From: Myxocyprinus asiaticus
Lineage: Eukaryota; Chordata; Actinopteri; Cypriniformes; Catostomidae
DNA length: 64,000 bases
Assembly: GCF_019703515.2 (NCBI RefSeq)
Contig: NC_059372.1
Location: 12,403,992-12,467,991 of the forward strand
Reading direction: 5' to 3'
Shown here: in pieces, positions 26,301 to 34,009 of the stretch
Numbering within the stretch: the stretch's first letter is position 1
Layout of the letters: every line of letters starts with the position of its first letter
Notes under the pieces: model-generated
What the model was told of the DNA's origin: nothing
Seen by the model: only the letters and a program-made list of their open reading frames with translations
Database searches by the model: none
Made by a program: the position numbers and the translations under genes

Positions 26301-29300
26301 TTGTGCCTAGAGACTGCAATGGCAAGATGTACAGTGAAAAAGGAGTTATATTTTGGTCTGTTCTCACCCAAAACGGATTAGATCGCTTCAGAAGACATGG
26401 ATTAAACCACCTATAATGCTCATTACCATAACAGTCTTTTTTTTACTGTATTACAGTAAAAAAAATTCTGTTGTACAATTTTTATTTTCATTGAAATTAG
26501 TGAAAATGGAAAGCAGTACTAAGCGAGTGCTATTATGATGTATACATTTTAAATGTTTAATTTTGTCACGTTCTGATAATAAGAATATCATAATGACCAT
26601 CTTTTACCATGTTGCAATAATGAAAATTGGGGGTGCATAATTGTCATGAAAATAATGTCATTTTCTATATCCAAAATCTAATTTCTTATTTGTTACTTTT
26701 AATTTTGGAATAAAATAGGATCAGGACATTTTTTGACAGGTTTTGTGAGAATCACCCAAGAGTGCAGTAACTGATTTCTCTGCAGTAAACTCCTATGACG
26801 TCTTCTATGGCTATTTGTCTGGATCTGGAACAATGCAGACTATTTTTCCAGCTTAGTCCCAGACAAACTGCTCTTAATGAGGAACACAAGGTGGCAGTGA
26901 TTCAGGAAGACTAATTTGATATCTCATTAACTGGTTCGATATTCATGTGAAGGAATGCCCTCCTGCTGTAATACAAAACTGTCATTTGGCATTTTCACAT
27001 TATACGCTCAAGCTGAAGTGTGGAAAGGCTATTAATTGCACACATAATACTTTGATGGTGGCGAAATGTGCTGAAAAATATACATTTATGTCAGTGTGCA
27101 TATTCTCCTACCTAGACGCATGCCATTGACATGAATAGTTTATACGTTCCATTTTTTTCTGAAATGAGTGAATATGAGAATTGTAATGGTGTAGTGATTG
27201 GAAAGCTCTAACATTCTTTCCTCTTTATTTTCAGGTGTGGGGGGAAATCTGGTGGCCATCCAGGCGAGTCGGATCTCCACCTACCTTCATTTCTGGAGTG
27301 TCCCTGGAGTGCTGCCCTATAAGATGAGACAGCACTGGCCCAATCCCTGTGTCACATTCTTCTCCTCTGGTGAGGTCACTTCTAATCTATTTGTGTGCCT
27401 AACATGAATTCTCTCACTCCTTTGGGTCCTTGAGATAAAGTCCCTAATTTTGATCATTCTCAGTCATATAATTAAATGAGGCCCTTTCACCTGTGTTGTT
27501 TTTCTCCAGGAGTGAACTCCAAGTCAGCCCGGGTGCTGTTCCTCCTGGTGGTACCGGGTCACCTGTTGTTTCTCTTTGCCATTAATATGCTACAAGGTGG
27601 TCACACTGCCATCACGCCAGCCTTTACCTGCTGCTACCTGGGCGCTGCTCTACTTCAGGTGAGTCCTACGTTTTTTGAAAAATAGTTAACTTTGATTCTA
27701 ACCCAGCACCAAGTTTAAATATATACTGACTCAACATGAGCTGTTTACATGGGAAAATGTGAAACAAGCACTGTTATGTACATATTCACACTGATTGTTT
27801 CACATAGTAGCTCCATTTGCCAAGGACAAATAGGCAGTTGACAAATTTAACTGTAGTGTAATCAAAGAAAAAAGTCTATATTATTTTTCCATTTACTTCA
27901 AAAAAAGAAAAAGGTCAATATTTTTTTTTTTTTCCCATTTAAAAAAAACAAAACAAAAAAAAGGCCAATATATACAGTGCATCCGGAAAGTATTCACAGC
28001 GCTTCACTTTTTCCACATTTTGTCATGTTACAGCCTTATTACAAAATGGATTAAATTCATTATTTTCCTCAAAATTCTACAAACAATACCCCATAATGAC
28101 AATGTGAAAGAAGTTTGTTTGAAATATTTGCACATTTATTAAAAAAATAAATAAATAAATAAATAAAAAAGATAACATGTACATAAGCATTCACAGCCTT
28201 TGCCATGACACTCAAAATTGAGCTCAGGTGCATCCTGTTTCCACTGATCATCCTTGAGATGTTTCTACAACTTGGAGTCCACCTGTGGTAAATTCAGTTG
28301 ATTGGACATGATTTGGAAAGGCACACACCTGTCTATATAAGGTCCCACTGTTAACAGTGCATGTCAGAGCACAAACCAAGCCATGAAGTCCAAGGAATTG
28401 TATGTAGACCTCCGAGACAGGATTGTATCGAGGCACAGATCTGGGGAAGGGTACAGAAAAATTTCTGCAGCATTGAAGGTCCCAATGGGCACAGTGGCCT
28501 CCATCATCCGTAAATGGAAGAAGTTTGGAACCACCAGGACTCTTCCTAGAGCTGGCCGCCCGGCCAAACTGAGCGATCGGGGGAGAAGGGCCTTAGTCAG
28601 GGAGGTGACCAAGAACCCGATGATCACTCTGACAGAGCTTCAGCATTTCTCTGTGGACAGAGGAGAACCTTCCAGAAGAACAACCATCTCTGCAGCACTC
28701 CACCAATCAGGCCTGTATGGTAGAGTGGCCAGACGGAAGCCACTCCTCAGTAAAAGGCACATGACAGCCCGCCTGGAATTTGCCAAAAGGCACCTGAAGG
28801 ACTCTCAGACCATGAGAAATAAAGATTGAACTCATTGGCCTGAATGGCAAGCATCATGTCTGGAGGAAACCAGGCACCGCTCATCACCTGGCCAATACCA
28901 TCCCTACAGTGAAGCATGGTGGTGGCAGCATCATGCTGTGGGGATGTTTTTCAGCGGCAGGAACTGGGAGATTAGTCAGGATCGAGGGAAAGATGAATGC
29001 AGCAATGTACAGAGACATCCTTGATGAAAACCTGCTCCAGAGTGCTCTGGACCTCAGACTGGGGCGAAGGTTCGTCTTCCAACAGGACAACGACCCTAAG
29101 CACACAGCCAAGATAACAAAGGAGTGGCTCCGGGACAACTCTGTGAATGTCCTTGAGTGGCCCAGCCAGAGACCAGACTTGAACCCGATTGAACATCTCT
29201 GGAGAGATCTGAAAATGGCTGTGCACCGACGCTCCCCATCCAACCTGATGGAGCTTGAGAGGTCCTGCAAAGAAGAATAGGAGAAACTGCCCAAAAATAG

Positions 29301-31375
29301 GTGTGCCAAGCTTGTAGCATCATACTCAAAAAGACTTGAGGCTGTAATTGGTGCCAAAGGTGCTTCAACAAAGTATTGAGCAAAGGCTGTGAGTACTTAT
29401 GTACATGTGATTTGTTTCGTTTTTTATTTTTAATAAATTTGCAAAGATTTCAAACAAACTTCTTTCACATTGACATTATGGGGTATTGTTTGTAGAATTT
29501 TGAGGAAAATAATGAATTTAATCCATTTTGGAATAAGGCTGTAACATAACAAAATGTTGACAAAGTGAAGCGCTATGAATACTTTCCGGATGCACTGTAT
29601 AAATATATATATTTTTTCATTTACAAAAAAAAAAAAAAAAAAAAAAAAAAGGCCAATATTAAGATTTTCATTGCTTGTCTGGACAGAAAAAAAAGATTAT
29701 TCATATAAAAATAAAATTATCAATTCAAATGGAGTTTTTCCAAGTAAATTTCAAGTCAAATTTAGAAATTGTTCTGCAGTATGACTTAAATAATTAATGT
29801 GGATCTAAATACAATTAAATATATTAAATTGGGGTCTATTTTTTAAATATGACTTGACATAAACGTACATATTACCTTCAAGACGTAAAAAAGTTGAAAC
29901 AATTTTGTCACTTTGTCAGCAATTATTGAGGATGTTTATTTTATTCTATTTTTTTTTTTATATATATATATACATTTTTAAATAGGCAGTCTTTGGGGAT
30001 TCTTGAAAAAATTGCTAACCGAAAAAATTATGCTTAGACGTTAATAACACGATTCGTTTTACCTCCTACTATTACTTAAATTTGTACGTATGTGTGAAAC
30101 TACATCCATGTTTTTCAGTCCTAAAATGTGACATCTCTACACAAGCGATTTTCAGTATTAATAAGTTAAAGCTTTACTTGAATGCTAAATTATGCAATGC
30201 TAACTGTTTGCAAGATTGTCAAAACCACTTCATAGCTTAAAACTAGGAATGCACCGATGTATCGGCTGACGATATTTGTCGGACAATATTTGACCAAATT
30301 AAAACCATGGGCATATCGTTTATAAGCATGAAAACGCTGATATGAAAAACTGATGAAGAACTCGGGGAATTTTAATGCAAAATCCACAAATAATAATAGC
30401 CACAATATGTAAAAGGGTTGGCACTCCTAAGAACATGTAATATTTCATTTTTATTCATTCTCAATCTCACGTTAATGTGGAAAAACAGCCATAAACATAT
30501 GTGACAGTTGTGAATGCAACACTTACCCATAGGCTACATGGTAAGGGAAACCATTAAAAATGCTTTGAAACCAGCAGACTTTGACTTCTGAGACATCGGT
30601 ATGATATCCATTAATGCTGCACGATTGATTGAATTCAAATTTAAAAATCGCAATTTGGCCTTGCTAAACCAATTACTAAACATTAAAAGGCTGCTTTTTG
30701 GGGGCCTGGGTAGCTCAGTGAGTAATGACGCTGACTAACACCCCTGGAGTCGCGAGTTCAAATCCAGGGCATGCTGAGTGACTCAAGCCAGGACTCCTAA
30801 GCAACAAAATTGGCCCGGTTGCTAGGGAGGGTAGAGTCACATGGGGTAACCTCCTTGTGGTCGCTATAATGTTGTTCTCGCTCTCGGTGGGGTGCTTGGC
30901 GAGTTGTGCGTGGATGCTGTGGAGAATAGAGTGAAGCCTCCACACATGCTATGTCTCCGCGGTAACACGCTCAACAAGCCACGTGATAAGATGCGTGGAT
31001 TGACTGTCTCAGACGCAGAGGCAACTGAGATTCGTCCTCCGCCACCCGGATTGAGGCGAGTCACTATGCCACCACGAGGGCTTAGAGCGCATTGGGAATT
31101 GGGCATTCCAAATTGGGGAGAAAAACAACCCAAATATTGAGAGCCCAAATATTTTTTGCATGTAAAATAATTTGTTTTTAATCATGAGTTTTCCCTCACA
31201 GGTCGGGATCCTTATTTATACGGCTGACTTGATTGTGCGTTTGGTGTGGAGGAAAGGACTGGACCCTGATAACTTCTCCATCCCATACCTGACTGCACTG
31301 GGTGACCTGTTAGGCACGGGGTTCCTGGCCCTGTGTTTCCATCTGGTCATGTCAGTGAAGGGGCTTGGCCTGTAA
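6970..31375 (+). CDS. slc41a3: Solute carrier family 41 member 3-like Mg2+ transporter, spliced gene
   Basis: Predicted multi-pass membrane protein of the SLC41 (MgtE-related) family, which carries Mg2+ and other divalent cations. Coding exons: 6970-7257, 18481-18588, 19461-19532, 19898-20042, 21138-21284, 22361-22505, 24126-24205, 27235-27369, 27510-27658 and 31202-31375. They total 1443 nt, giving 480 residues plus stop, with all phases matching and GT-AG at every junction. The protein has two homologous halves. The first has the GLKGN motif (116-120), NPDN (221-224) and GD (234-235). The second has GVGGN (329-333), DPDN (444-447) and GD (457-458). Segments such as the AANTGQ run after exon 2 and the [12 protein letters not shown] stretch resemble SLC41A3 more than SLC41A1 or SLC41A2, from recalled family sequences. 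The length is close to human SLC41A3 (about 507). Exon 1b at 9650-9874 can replace exon 1a. The gene converges on chst13. Confidence 0.93.
7510..7760. mobile_element. Fragment of the GTTCACCC foldback/MITE family
   Basis: Starts with the hallmark GGTTCACCCAAAAATGAAAA, followed by the degraded CTCA...ATGACTTTCTTCTGTGGAACAC segment seen in several other copies in this window (for example 21405, 22003, 55495). The matching right end is not clear, so the copy is partial. Confidence 0.6.
7761..9649. other. slc41a3 intron 1 between the alternative first exons
   Basis: No recognisable coding segment. A purine-rich GAGA tract sits at about 8718-8745, followed by a G/A-rich stretch to 8850. This might be promoter DNA for exon 1b, but nothing decisive is visible. 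Confidence 0.4.
9680..9874 (+). CDS. slc41a3: slc41a3 alternative first coding exon 1b
   Basis: 65 codons from an ATG at 9680 with a purine at -3, ending at a phase-0 donor (TTCAA|GTATGA). The last 32 residues align with the end of exon 1a at about 18 identical positions, including the PYLL, AG and D-I-x-Q landmarks of the first SLC41 membrane segment. The N-terminal part is unrelated to exon 1a and lacks its basic tail. The frame is open back to a stop at 9641-9643. An acceptor-like CACAG at 9645-9649 means the exon may instead be internal and start at 9650. Joined to exon 2 it predicts a 449-residue isoform. Its coding status is inferred from amino-acid similarity and phase. Confidence 0.75.
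10062..10608 (-). mobile_element. Decayed Tc1-like element with a transposase HTH remnant (family B)
   Basis: Both ends carry the inverted motif CACTCAC[TC]GAGCACTT (left about 10061-10080, right about 10585-10607). On the minus strand, 10430-10209 reads as a helix-turn-helix segment ([16 protein letters not shown]) typical of the N-terminal DNA-binding domain of Tc1-like transposases. The catalytic domain is absent, so this is a deletion derivative. Related copies lie at about 18862-19160 and 42350-42630. Confidence 0.7.
10209..10430 (-). pseudogene. Transposase DNA-binding domain remnant
   Basis: A 73-residue open frame containing a helix-turn-helix with the pattern S-x-x-A-x-L-L-G-F-S-x-T-T-V-S-R-V-Y and then RQF and RADR elements. 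Tc1-like transposases begin this way. The DDE catalytic part is missing, so it cannot encode an active enzyme. Confidence 0.6.
10918..11271. mobile_element. Second copy of MITE family A
   Basis: The right end (about 11241-11271, CCCCATTCACTTCCACTGTAAGTG) and the interior (CATGTTAACGTGTATAATGTTTGTGTCTTGTGGCTATACTTTTG, split by differences) match the element at 51-254. The left end (TAATGGAAGTGGATTGAGCCAG) is more diverged. Confidence 0.55.
11272..12965. other. slc41a3 intron 1, unrecognised AT-rich sequence
   Basis: Starts with a short TG tract (about 11279-11292) and contains a (GTTAT)n repeat at 12889-12915. Open frames here are short and lack family signatures. Confidence 0.45.
12889..12915. 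repeat. (GTTAT)n pentanucleotide repeat
   Basis: About five tandem GTTAT units with one variant (CTTAT). Confidence 0.85.
13778..15946 (+). mobile_element. Internally deleted L2-type LINE (L2-A) nested in L2-B
   Basis: Begins with AAGATGGCACCGAGTATGG, similar to the start of L2-B, and ends with an AATAAAAGTGATTT motif and an imperfect (TTTGAT)n tail at 15925-15946. The endonuclease domain is absent: 5' sequence jumps directly to the linker that precedes reverse transcriptase near 14030. The part after the FADD motif is also shortened (LSLN is followed directly by the C-terminal end at about 15370). It is therefore non-autonomous. It interrupts L2-B without an obvious target-site duplication. 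Confidence 0.85.
14658..15575 (+). pseudogene. L2-A reverse transcriptase fragments
   Basis: The frame 14658-15209 has the blocks [47 protein letters not shown] and [11 protein letters not shown] of a LINE reverse transcriptase. A stop at 15207-15209 breaks it. The frame 15222-15575 continues with KFADDTTVV, the catalytic FADD box, and the C-terminal end [10 protein letters not shown]...FFPQAIK. Broken and internally deleted. Confidence 0.85.
15947..16976 (-). pseudogene. L2-B reverse transcriptase fragment
   Basis: The 16410-15947 frame contains the palm signature FADDTTIIG together with [13 protein letters not shown] and [16 protein letters not shown] blocks. These are characteristic of the reverse transcriptase domain of jockey/L2/CR1-type LINEs. 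Upstream pieces of the same domain lie in other frames to about 16976 (for example [12 protein letters not shown]). Frameshifted, so a pseudogene. Confidence 0.85.
17261..18121 (-). pseudogene. L2-B endonuclease (APE-like) domain fragment
   Basis: The 17770-17261 frame carries the endonuclease landmarks SVYIPP, ILGDFN and LGLSDHCLV, in the order expected for the apurinic-type endonuclease at the start of LINE ORF2. The more N-terminal piece ([20 protein letters not shown]) lies in 18121-17897 in another frame. The domain is split by at least one frameshift or stop. Confidence 0.85.
18481..18588 (+). CDS. slc41a3: slc41a3 coding exon 2
   Basis: 36 codons, phase 0 on both sides, acceptor TGTGTTTCAG and donor GTATGT. 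It encodes the segment with the GLKGN motif followed by [11 protein letters not shown], a signature of the first SLC41 pore half. It joins to either exon 1a or 1b. Confidence 0.95.
18862..19160 (+). mobile_element. Tc1-like remnant family B, second copy (opposite orientation)
   Basis: Shares the segment around AGAATGGTGCCAAAAACAAAAA and the end CTAATAAAGTGCTCAGTGAGTGT (to 19160) with the 10062-10608 element, in reverse orientation. The left end is truncated. Lies in slc41a3 intron 2. Confidence 0.65.
19461..19532 (+). CDS. slc41a3: slc41a3 coding exon 3
   Basis: 24 codons, phase 0, acceptor TCTTTCGCAG, donor GTGGGT. It encodes ANTGQMDD..., a loop resembling SLC41A3. Confidence 0.95.
19898..20042 (+). 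CDS. slc41a3: slc41a3 coding exon 4
   Basis: 145 nt, starts in phase 0 after CCCCTCAG and ends in phase 1 at GTACAC. It encodes [18 protein letters not shown] and a second hydrophobic segment ([17 protein letters not shown]), both membrane-spanning. Confidence 0.95.
20183..20438 (+). mobile_element. tRNA-derived SINE with LINE-like 3' tail
   Basis: The 5' part looks like a tRNA with an A-box (TAGCTCAGCGGTTAAGG) and a B-box (GGTTCAAGCCC). A unique body follows, then an ATAAATAAAG tail with short AT repeats. It resembles widespread teleost tRNA-derived SINEs, whose tails are similar to those of partner LINEs. It sits in slc41a3 intron 4. Confidence 0.85.
20439..21137. other. slc41a3 intron 4, no further feature seen
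   Basis: AT-rich intron sequence up to the acceptor TGTCTGCAG. No repeat or RNA gene recognised. Confidence 0.5.
21138..21284 (+). CDS. slc41a3: slc41a3 coding exon 5
   Basis: 147 nt, phase 1 to phase 1. It encodes a membrane segment (LIMIGVIIG) and the signature [15 protein letters not shown], in which the acidic residues are expected to line the cation path by analogy with MgtE. The donor is GTGTGA. Confidence 0.95.
21403..21560. mobile_element. GTTCACCC foldback/MITE fragment
   Basis: Begins AAATAGTTCACCCAAAAATG and continues with TTTACTCACCCTCATGTTGTTCCAAACC and ...GACTTTCTGTGGAACAC, typical of the family seen repeatedly here. The right half is missing or diverged. Confidence 0.65.
21976..22282. 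mobile_element. Palindromic MITE of the GTTCACCC family, with poly(A) on the left
   Basis: A run of about 27 A (21976-22002) is followed by TCATCATTTACTCACCCTCATATTGTTC. The right side carries the inverted equivalent GAACAACATGAGGGTGAATAAATTATG and TTTTGGGTGAAATAACCC near 22220-22282. Non-coding. Confidence 0.65.
22361..22505 (+). CDS. slc41a3: slc41a3 coding exon 6
   Basis: 145 nt. It starts by completing a GAT codon and ends with two bases of an AGT codon (donor GTACAA). It encodes [19 protein letters not shown], a membrane segment, then a cytosolic [14 protein letters not shown] loop and the start of the second SLC41 half. Confidence 0.95.
22506..24125. other. slc41a3 intron 6 with microsatellite and transposon end
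   Basis: Contains a (TA)n tract at about 22674-22722 passing into (CA)n. This is followed by ACACTACCGGTCAAAAGTTTTG at 22750-22772, which resembles the end of a fish Tc1-type MITE; the rest of that element is not clear. A second short (TA)n lies at about 23290-23312. Confidence 0.6.
24126..24205 (+). CDS. slc41a3: slc41a3 coding exon 7
   Basis: 80 nt. It encodes [12 protein letters not shown] and MAVFTPVIN, the start of the second homologous half. Acceptor TATTTAAG is weak in pyrimidines close to the AG but has TTTTCCCTATTT upstream. Donor GTGAGT is strong. Confidence 0.95.
24394..25010. mobile_element. Foldback element with ~240-bp inverted arms
   Basis: The left arm starts AAAGGGATAGTTCACACAAAAT and contains CATGCCATCCCAGATG and GTCCTCACAATGCAAGTGGATGG. 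The right arm holds the inverted equivalents (CATTCACTTGCATTGTGAGGACC, ATCTGGGATGGCATGACGGTGAG). The centre includes CCTACTGGGCAGGGAGGAG. It belongs to the same family as 40571-41204 and 51254-52062. Lies in slc41a3 intron 7 and would form a long hairpin in the pre-mRNA. Confidence 0.8.
25011..25905. other. slc41a3 intron 7, spacer between two foldbacks
   Basis: No coding or RNA feature recognised. Short frames at 25477-25752 overlap on both strands and lack family signatures. Confidence 0.45.
25906..26405. mobile_element. Second foldback element with a tight central palindrome
   Basis: The left arm carries CATCATTTACTCACCTGCATGCCATCCCAGATGTG. Around 26210-26290 the sequence CAAGCTTGATTACACTTCCTAG is followed by its inverse CTAGGAAGTGTAATCAAGCTG. 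The arms continue with ATATAACTCCTTTTTCACT and AGTGAAAAAGGAGTTATAT. The far right arm is truncated near 26405. Same family ends as the 24394 element but a different centre. Confidence 0.75.
26406..27234. other. slc41a3 intron 7, right part
   Basis: AT-rich intron leading to a strong acceptor (CTTTATTTTCAG). No other feature recognised. Confidence 0.5.
27235..27369 (+). CDS. slc41a3: slc41a3 coding exon 8
   Basis: 135 nt, phase 1 to phase 1. It encodes [18 protein letters not shown], the second-half counterpart of the first pore motif, and the [18 protein letters not shown] loop that points to SLC41A3 rather than its paralogues. Donor GTGAGG. Confidence 0.95.
27510..27658 (+). CDS. slc41a3: slc41a3 coding exon 9
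   Basis: 149 nt, phase 1 to phase 0. It encodes [18 protein letters not shown] and a second hydrophobic stretch ending AALLQ, both membrane segments. Acceptor TTTTTCTCCAG, donor GTGAGT. Confidence 0.95.
27975..29597 (+). mobile_element. Tc1-like DNA transposon, copy 1
   Basis: Begins CAGTGCATCCGGAAAGTATT and ends with the inverted AATACTTTCCGGATGCACTG. TA dinucleotides at 27973-27974 and 29598-29599 are the expected Tc1/mariner target duplication. The inverted repeats are long: outer and inner matching blocks extend about 170-200 bp from each end, including CAATACCCCATAATGAC and its inverse. Total length is 1623 bp. The transposase gene inside is broken. Lies in slc41a3 intron 9. Confidence 0.95.
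28383..29379 (+). pseudogene. Tc1-like transposase pseudogene, copy 1
   Basis: The first frame (28383-28829) encodes the paired-type DNA-binding region: [19 protein letters not shown], then the second HTH with [16 protein letters not shown]. The second frame (28909-29280) has the catalytic part with [12 protein letters not shown], the second Asp in FQQDNDPKH and Glu in LNPIEHLW. Between them the frame shifts, and the block that normally carries the first catalytic Asp (WSDE in Tc1-like enzymes) is missing. A further stop (TAG at 29278) cuts the C-terminus. Intact relatives are about 340 residues long. Confidence 0.92.
29598..30699. other. slc41a3 intron 9 with poly(A) and hAT-like fragments
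   Basis: An A run at about 29623-29651 follows the transposon. Around 30246-30300 AGGAATGCACCGATGTATCGGC resembles a hAT end without a visible partner. Near 30615-30660 CTGCACGATTGATTGAATTC...AAAATCGCAATTTGG resembles the repeat at 57440-58690. Confidence 0.45.
30701..31140 (+). mobile_element. Long tRNA-derived SINE upstream of the last slc41a3 exon
   Basis: The 5' end has an A-box-like GGTAGCTCAGTGAGTAATG and B-box GAGTTCAAATCC of a tRNA head. A body of about 360 bp follows (CGGTTGCTAGGGAGGGTAGAG, CTCCGCGGTAACACGCTC, CCACCCGGATTGAGGCGAG) and an A-rich end after GGAATTGGGCATTCCAAATTGG (split by short gaps). I recall this type from cyprinid genomes, but the family name is not certain. It ends about 60 bases before the exon-10 acceptor. 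Confidence 0.8.
31202..31375 (+). CDS. slc41a3: slc41a3 coding exon 10 (C-terminus)
   Basis: 57 codons plus a TAA stop, phase-0 acceptor (TTCCCTCACAG). It encodes [13 protein letters not shown], the second-half [15 protein letters not shown] motif and a last membrane segment ending VMSVKGLGL. The cytosolic tail is very short compared with human SLC41A3. Confidence 0.95.
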   Translation, partial: VGILIYTADLIVRLVWRKGLDPDNFSIPYLTALGDLLGTGFLALCFHLVMSVKGLGL

Positions 31376-32016
31376 GATGCCAGGCCTCCTCCACCCACTC
31401 CCAGCTATATCTCTGGAGCCTCTGCCGCCCAGGCTGGCTGCAGTGGCTTTAGAGATGCAAACTTGTCTAAGGGAAGCTGAGCTTGGTTTGGACAGAATAT
31501 AAGCCACCTTTCCTATGTAATAACAGGATGGGTTGAATGGAAAGATACAGTTTTGATTAATGACAGGTATGGACTACTACCTGACAGTCTGTATACAGTT
31601 TTACATGAGCTCTAGGTGTGTTGTCCAGTTGCCACAATGCTGCTTTCATACATATTTCACATGATTACTGACCACAAATGGTCAATCTGATTTTTTATGT
31701 GCTATGTATACATTGAATTTGAAGTTTACAAGATGTAAGGACCCTGAAGGATTTTTAATTGTTTTGAAGTATCTCTTAAAATTAGGATCTATTTTAATGT
31801 ACATGGTAAAGTCACAAAACTTTGTTGGAGGTCATTCCTTTGTGTTAGTATATGCATATTAGGTCATTATTACCGCTCGACATTTCTACTGGATTATGAA
31901 AATATGGTTTATTTAGATGCTGTGGTCAGTGTGCCTCTAAGGTTCTAATATTTTGCATTTGCAATGGTTCTTTTTCTGAAATACCATATTTTAAATAAAG
32001 ACAAAATAACCATAAT
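31376..32016 (+). other. slc41a3: slc41a3 3' untranslated region
   Basis: Non-coding sequence after the stop, ending a little after the canonical AATAAA at 31994-31999. The end point is inferred. Confidence 0.6.
31994..31999 (+). promoter_or_regulatory. slc41a3: Polyadenylation signal of slc41a3
   Basis: AATAAA 619 bases after the stop codon, the first canonical signal after the last exon. Confidence 0.65.
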
Positions 32017-32020
32017 ATAC

Positions 32021-32538
32021 AGTACTGTGCAAAAGTCTTAGGCACATAAGGTGTTTCACAAAAACATTTGTCATAAGATGATTATTTATATCTTCAGCTT
32101 TAGTGCGTCAATAGGAAAAATAAATTTTAGACTCGCAAACATTACTTTTGCAAATAGAAAAGATTAGAATAGAAGAACGGCACTCTGCAAGAGATGGCAT
32201 TGCCCCTACAGAACATCGAGTCAGTTTGAGATTACATACAGAGACAGCAGCAATTGAGACAGCCTAAACAGATAGAAGAACTGTGGTGAATTCTCCAAGA
32301 AGCTTGGAACATCCTATCTGCCAACAACCAAGAAAAACTGTGTCCAGGTATAACTAGGAGAATTGGTGCTGTTTTAAAGGCAAAGGTGGTCACACCAAAT
32401 ATTGATTTAGCTTTATGTTTACTGGACTTTGTATGATGTTAATTGATAAATGAAAACTATTTATGGCATTATTTTTTGAAGACATCCTCACTATGCAACA
32501 TTTTTCACAAGTAACTAAAACATTTGTACAGTACTGTG
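32021..32538. mobile_element. Non-autonomous Tc1-type element
   Basis: The left end ACAGTACTGTGCAAAAGTCTTAGGC and right end ATTTGTACAGTACTGTG are inverted relatives, next to TA-rich flanks. The interior holds decayed transposase-like DNA (AACATCGAGTCAGTTTGAGATTAC, AAGAAGCTTGGAACATCCTATC) with no open frame. It begins directly after the slc41a3 polyadenylation signal. Confidence 0.7.
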
Positions 32539-33124
32539 TATATATATATATATATAAAATTTAAAAAAAGATAAAAATATTAAAAATTATATGTATTTTA
32601 TATACACTTTAATATAAAAATAAAAGGAATAATGCACCCTAAAAAATGAAAAATCTGTCATCAAATGCATCAATTGAAAAATGTCCTTACAACTCATGTA
32701 CTATAGTTTTTCCGATATCATTTAATAGGTTTGGATGAGAAACAGATCAAAATTTAAATAATTATTCATTGAAAATCTAGAAACTGCTCTAGCTTTCTTT
32801 GGTGCAATTAAAGTAACAACATTCTTTTGAGTTTGATATTTTTGGGGGTGGGGTGGGGGGTGATTTGTTCCTTGAAGTAATGAATGTAATTGGTTGTTCT
32901 ATGGCTTTCTTAAATCTCACATTTCCTCAAACATATGTATTAGCCTGCTAAATACATTCAAAGTTTCAAAGACAGAATAATCAAAGTAATGGCATTTTGC
33001 CAGGACAAAAACATGGGGAACTCTGCACCTTCAAAATCTAGATGCAATTTTTAAGTTTCTCTTTAGATGATAAGATATTGCCTGTTAAAACATATTATAA
33101 ACCAACCATAAACTAGATTTACAG
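32539..33124. other. Intergenic, AT-rich
   Basis: Contains a short (TA)n at about 32540-32555 and a fragment resembling the interior of the foldback family (GGTTTGGATGAGAAACAGATCAA near 32730). No gene seen. Confidence 0.4.
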
Positions 33125-33590
33125 GTGACTCCTTGTGCTCATTTTAAATTCATAATGAGTTGCTGGAAGATGTATGTGCCAGCTCAATATTGTAACAAGT
33201 TGGCTAGATTAAAACATTTTCCAACAGAACACCAGAAGATTTGTTACGCAATGTTGCACACAAGGTACCCACTGTGCATCAGGCTAGCAATGCAGCCCAA
33301 GGCAAGGGATGTATGTCTGCCAGATATTAGTCAGATACTACCACCTCACCCTTTCTCAAAAAAATTCATAATTTCAACCGTAAAAATTAATCTCAAGTCT
33401 TTGCCGTGGACAAAAATAAATAAATTATTAAGGGTAATTTCAACTGCTAAAAACCACAGGAACACGTTAAAGTTTCTGTGAACGATCCAATTATAGTTGG
33501 ACTTTTAAACTGTAATGTAGTGCACTTGTACACAAAGGGTTGGATGCATGACTTTCAATAAACTAAAAAAAAAAAAAAAAAAAAAAAAAC
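33125..33590 (+). pseudogene. Possible retrocopy or LINE/SINE 3' end with poly(A)
   Basis: A 118-codon open frame (33125-33481) with no recognised family is followed by about 80 bases and an AATAAA (about 33557) running almost directly into about 25 A residues (to about 33589). An open frame, a signal and an A-tail in this order suggest a reverse-transcribed insertion between slc41a3 and chst13. I could not identify a parent gene, and no clear target-site duplication was found. Confidence 0.3.
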
Positions 33591-34009
33591 TATAAGAGTT
33601 CTAAGGGACTGATTAAAACTATGGTTAAGCTACTACAAAGCATAAGTCTACAGATACAGGTACCTCATTAGAAACATTTATTGCACTTAAACCCTTATTA
33701 CAGATTCGTAAGACGAGTGATTCCTCCAAGATTCTGCTGGTGTTTGACCTGCAATGCCCAGTGGGTAGTTTGCACCTCACCCTGCATCCATAACTCAACA
33801 AGAGGAGCACTGATGAGTGTCTACCTTTCCCCAACCACAGCTATGCACTGTTTACCCAAGCCCGATGCATGCTAAATAAAGAGGTGACTCTGTGAGAACA
33901 ACATTTCATTTCAGAGTTGGTAAACTGGCCAAGGCTGACAGTCCAGTCCAGTTCATAACTAAAAGAGCAGCCTACCTTCATCCCTTAGTTTGAATCGCTT
34001 AAAGCTAGA

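Noticed and set aside
28884..29357. 157-codon antisense ORF, also present at 39824-40297
   Set aside because: It is the mirror of the Tc1-like transposase catalytic region on the other strand; its recurrence only reflects the two transposon copies.
30701..30775. Second tRNA-like head
   Set aside because: Same reason: it is part of a longer repeated unit with an A-rich end.
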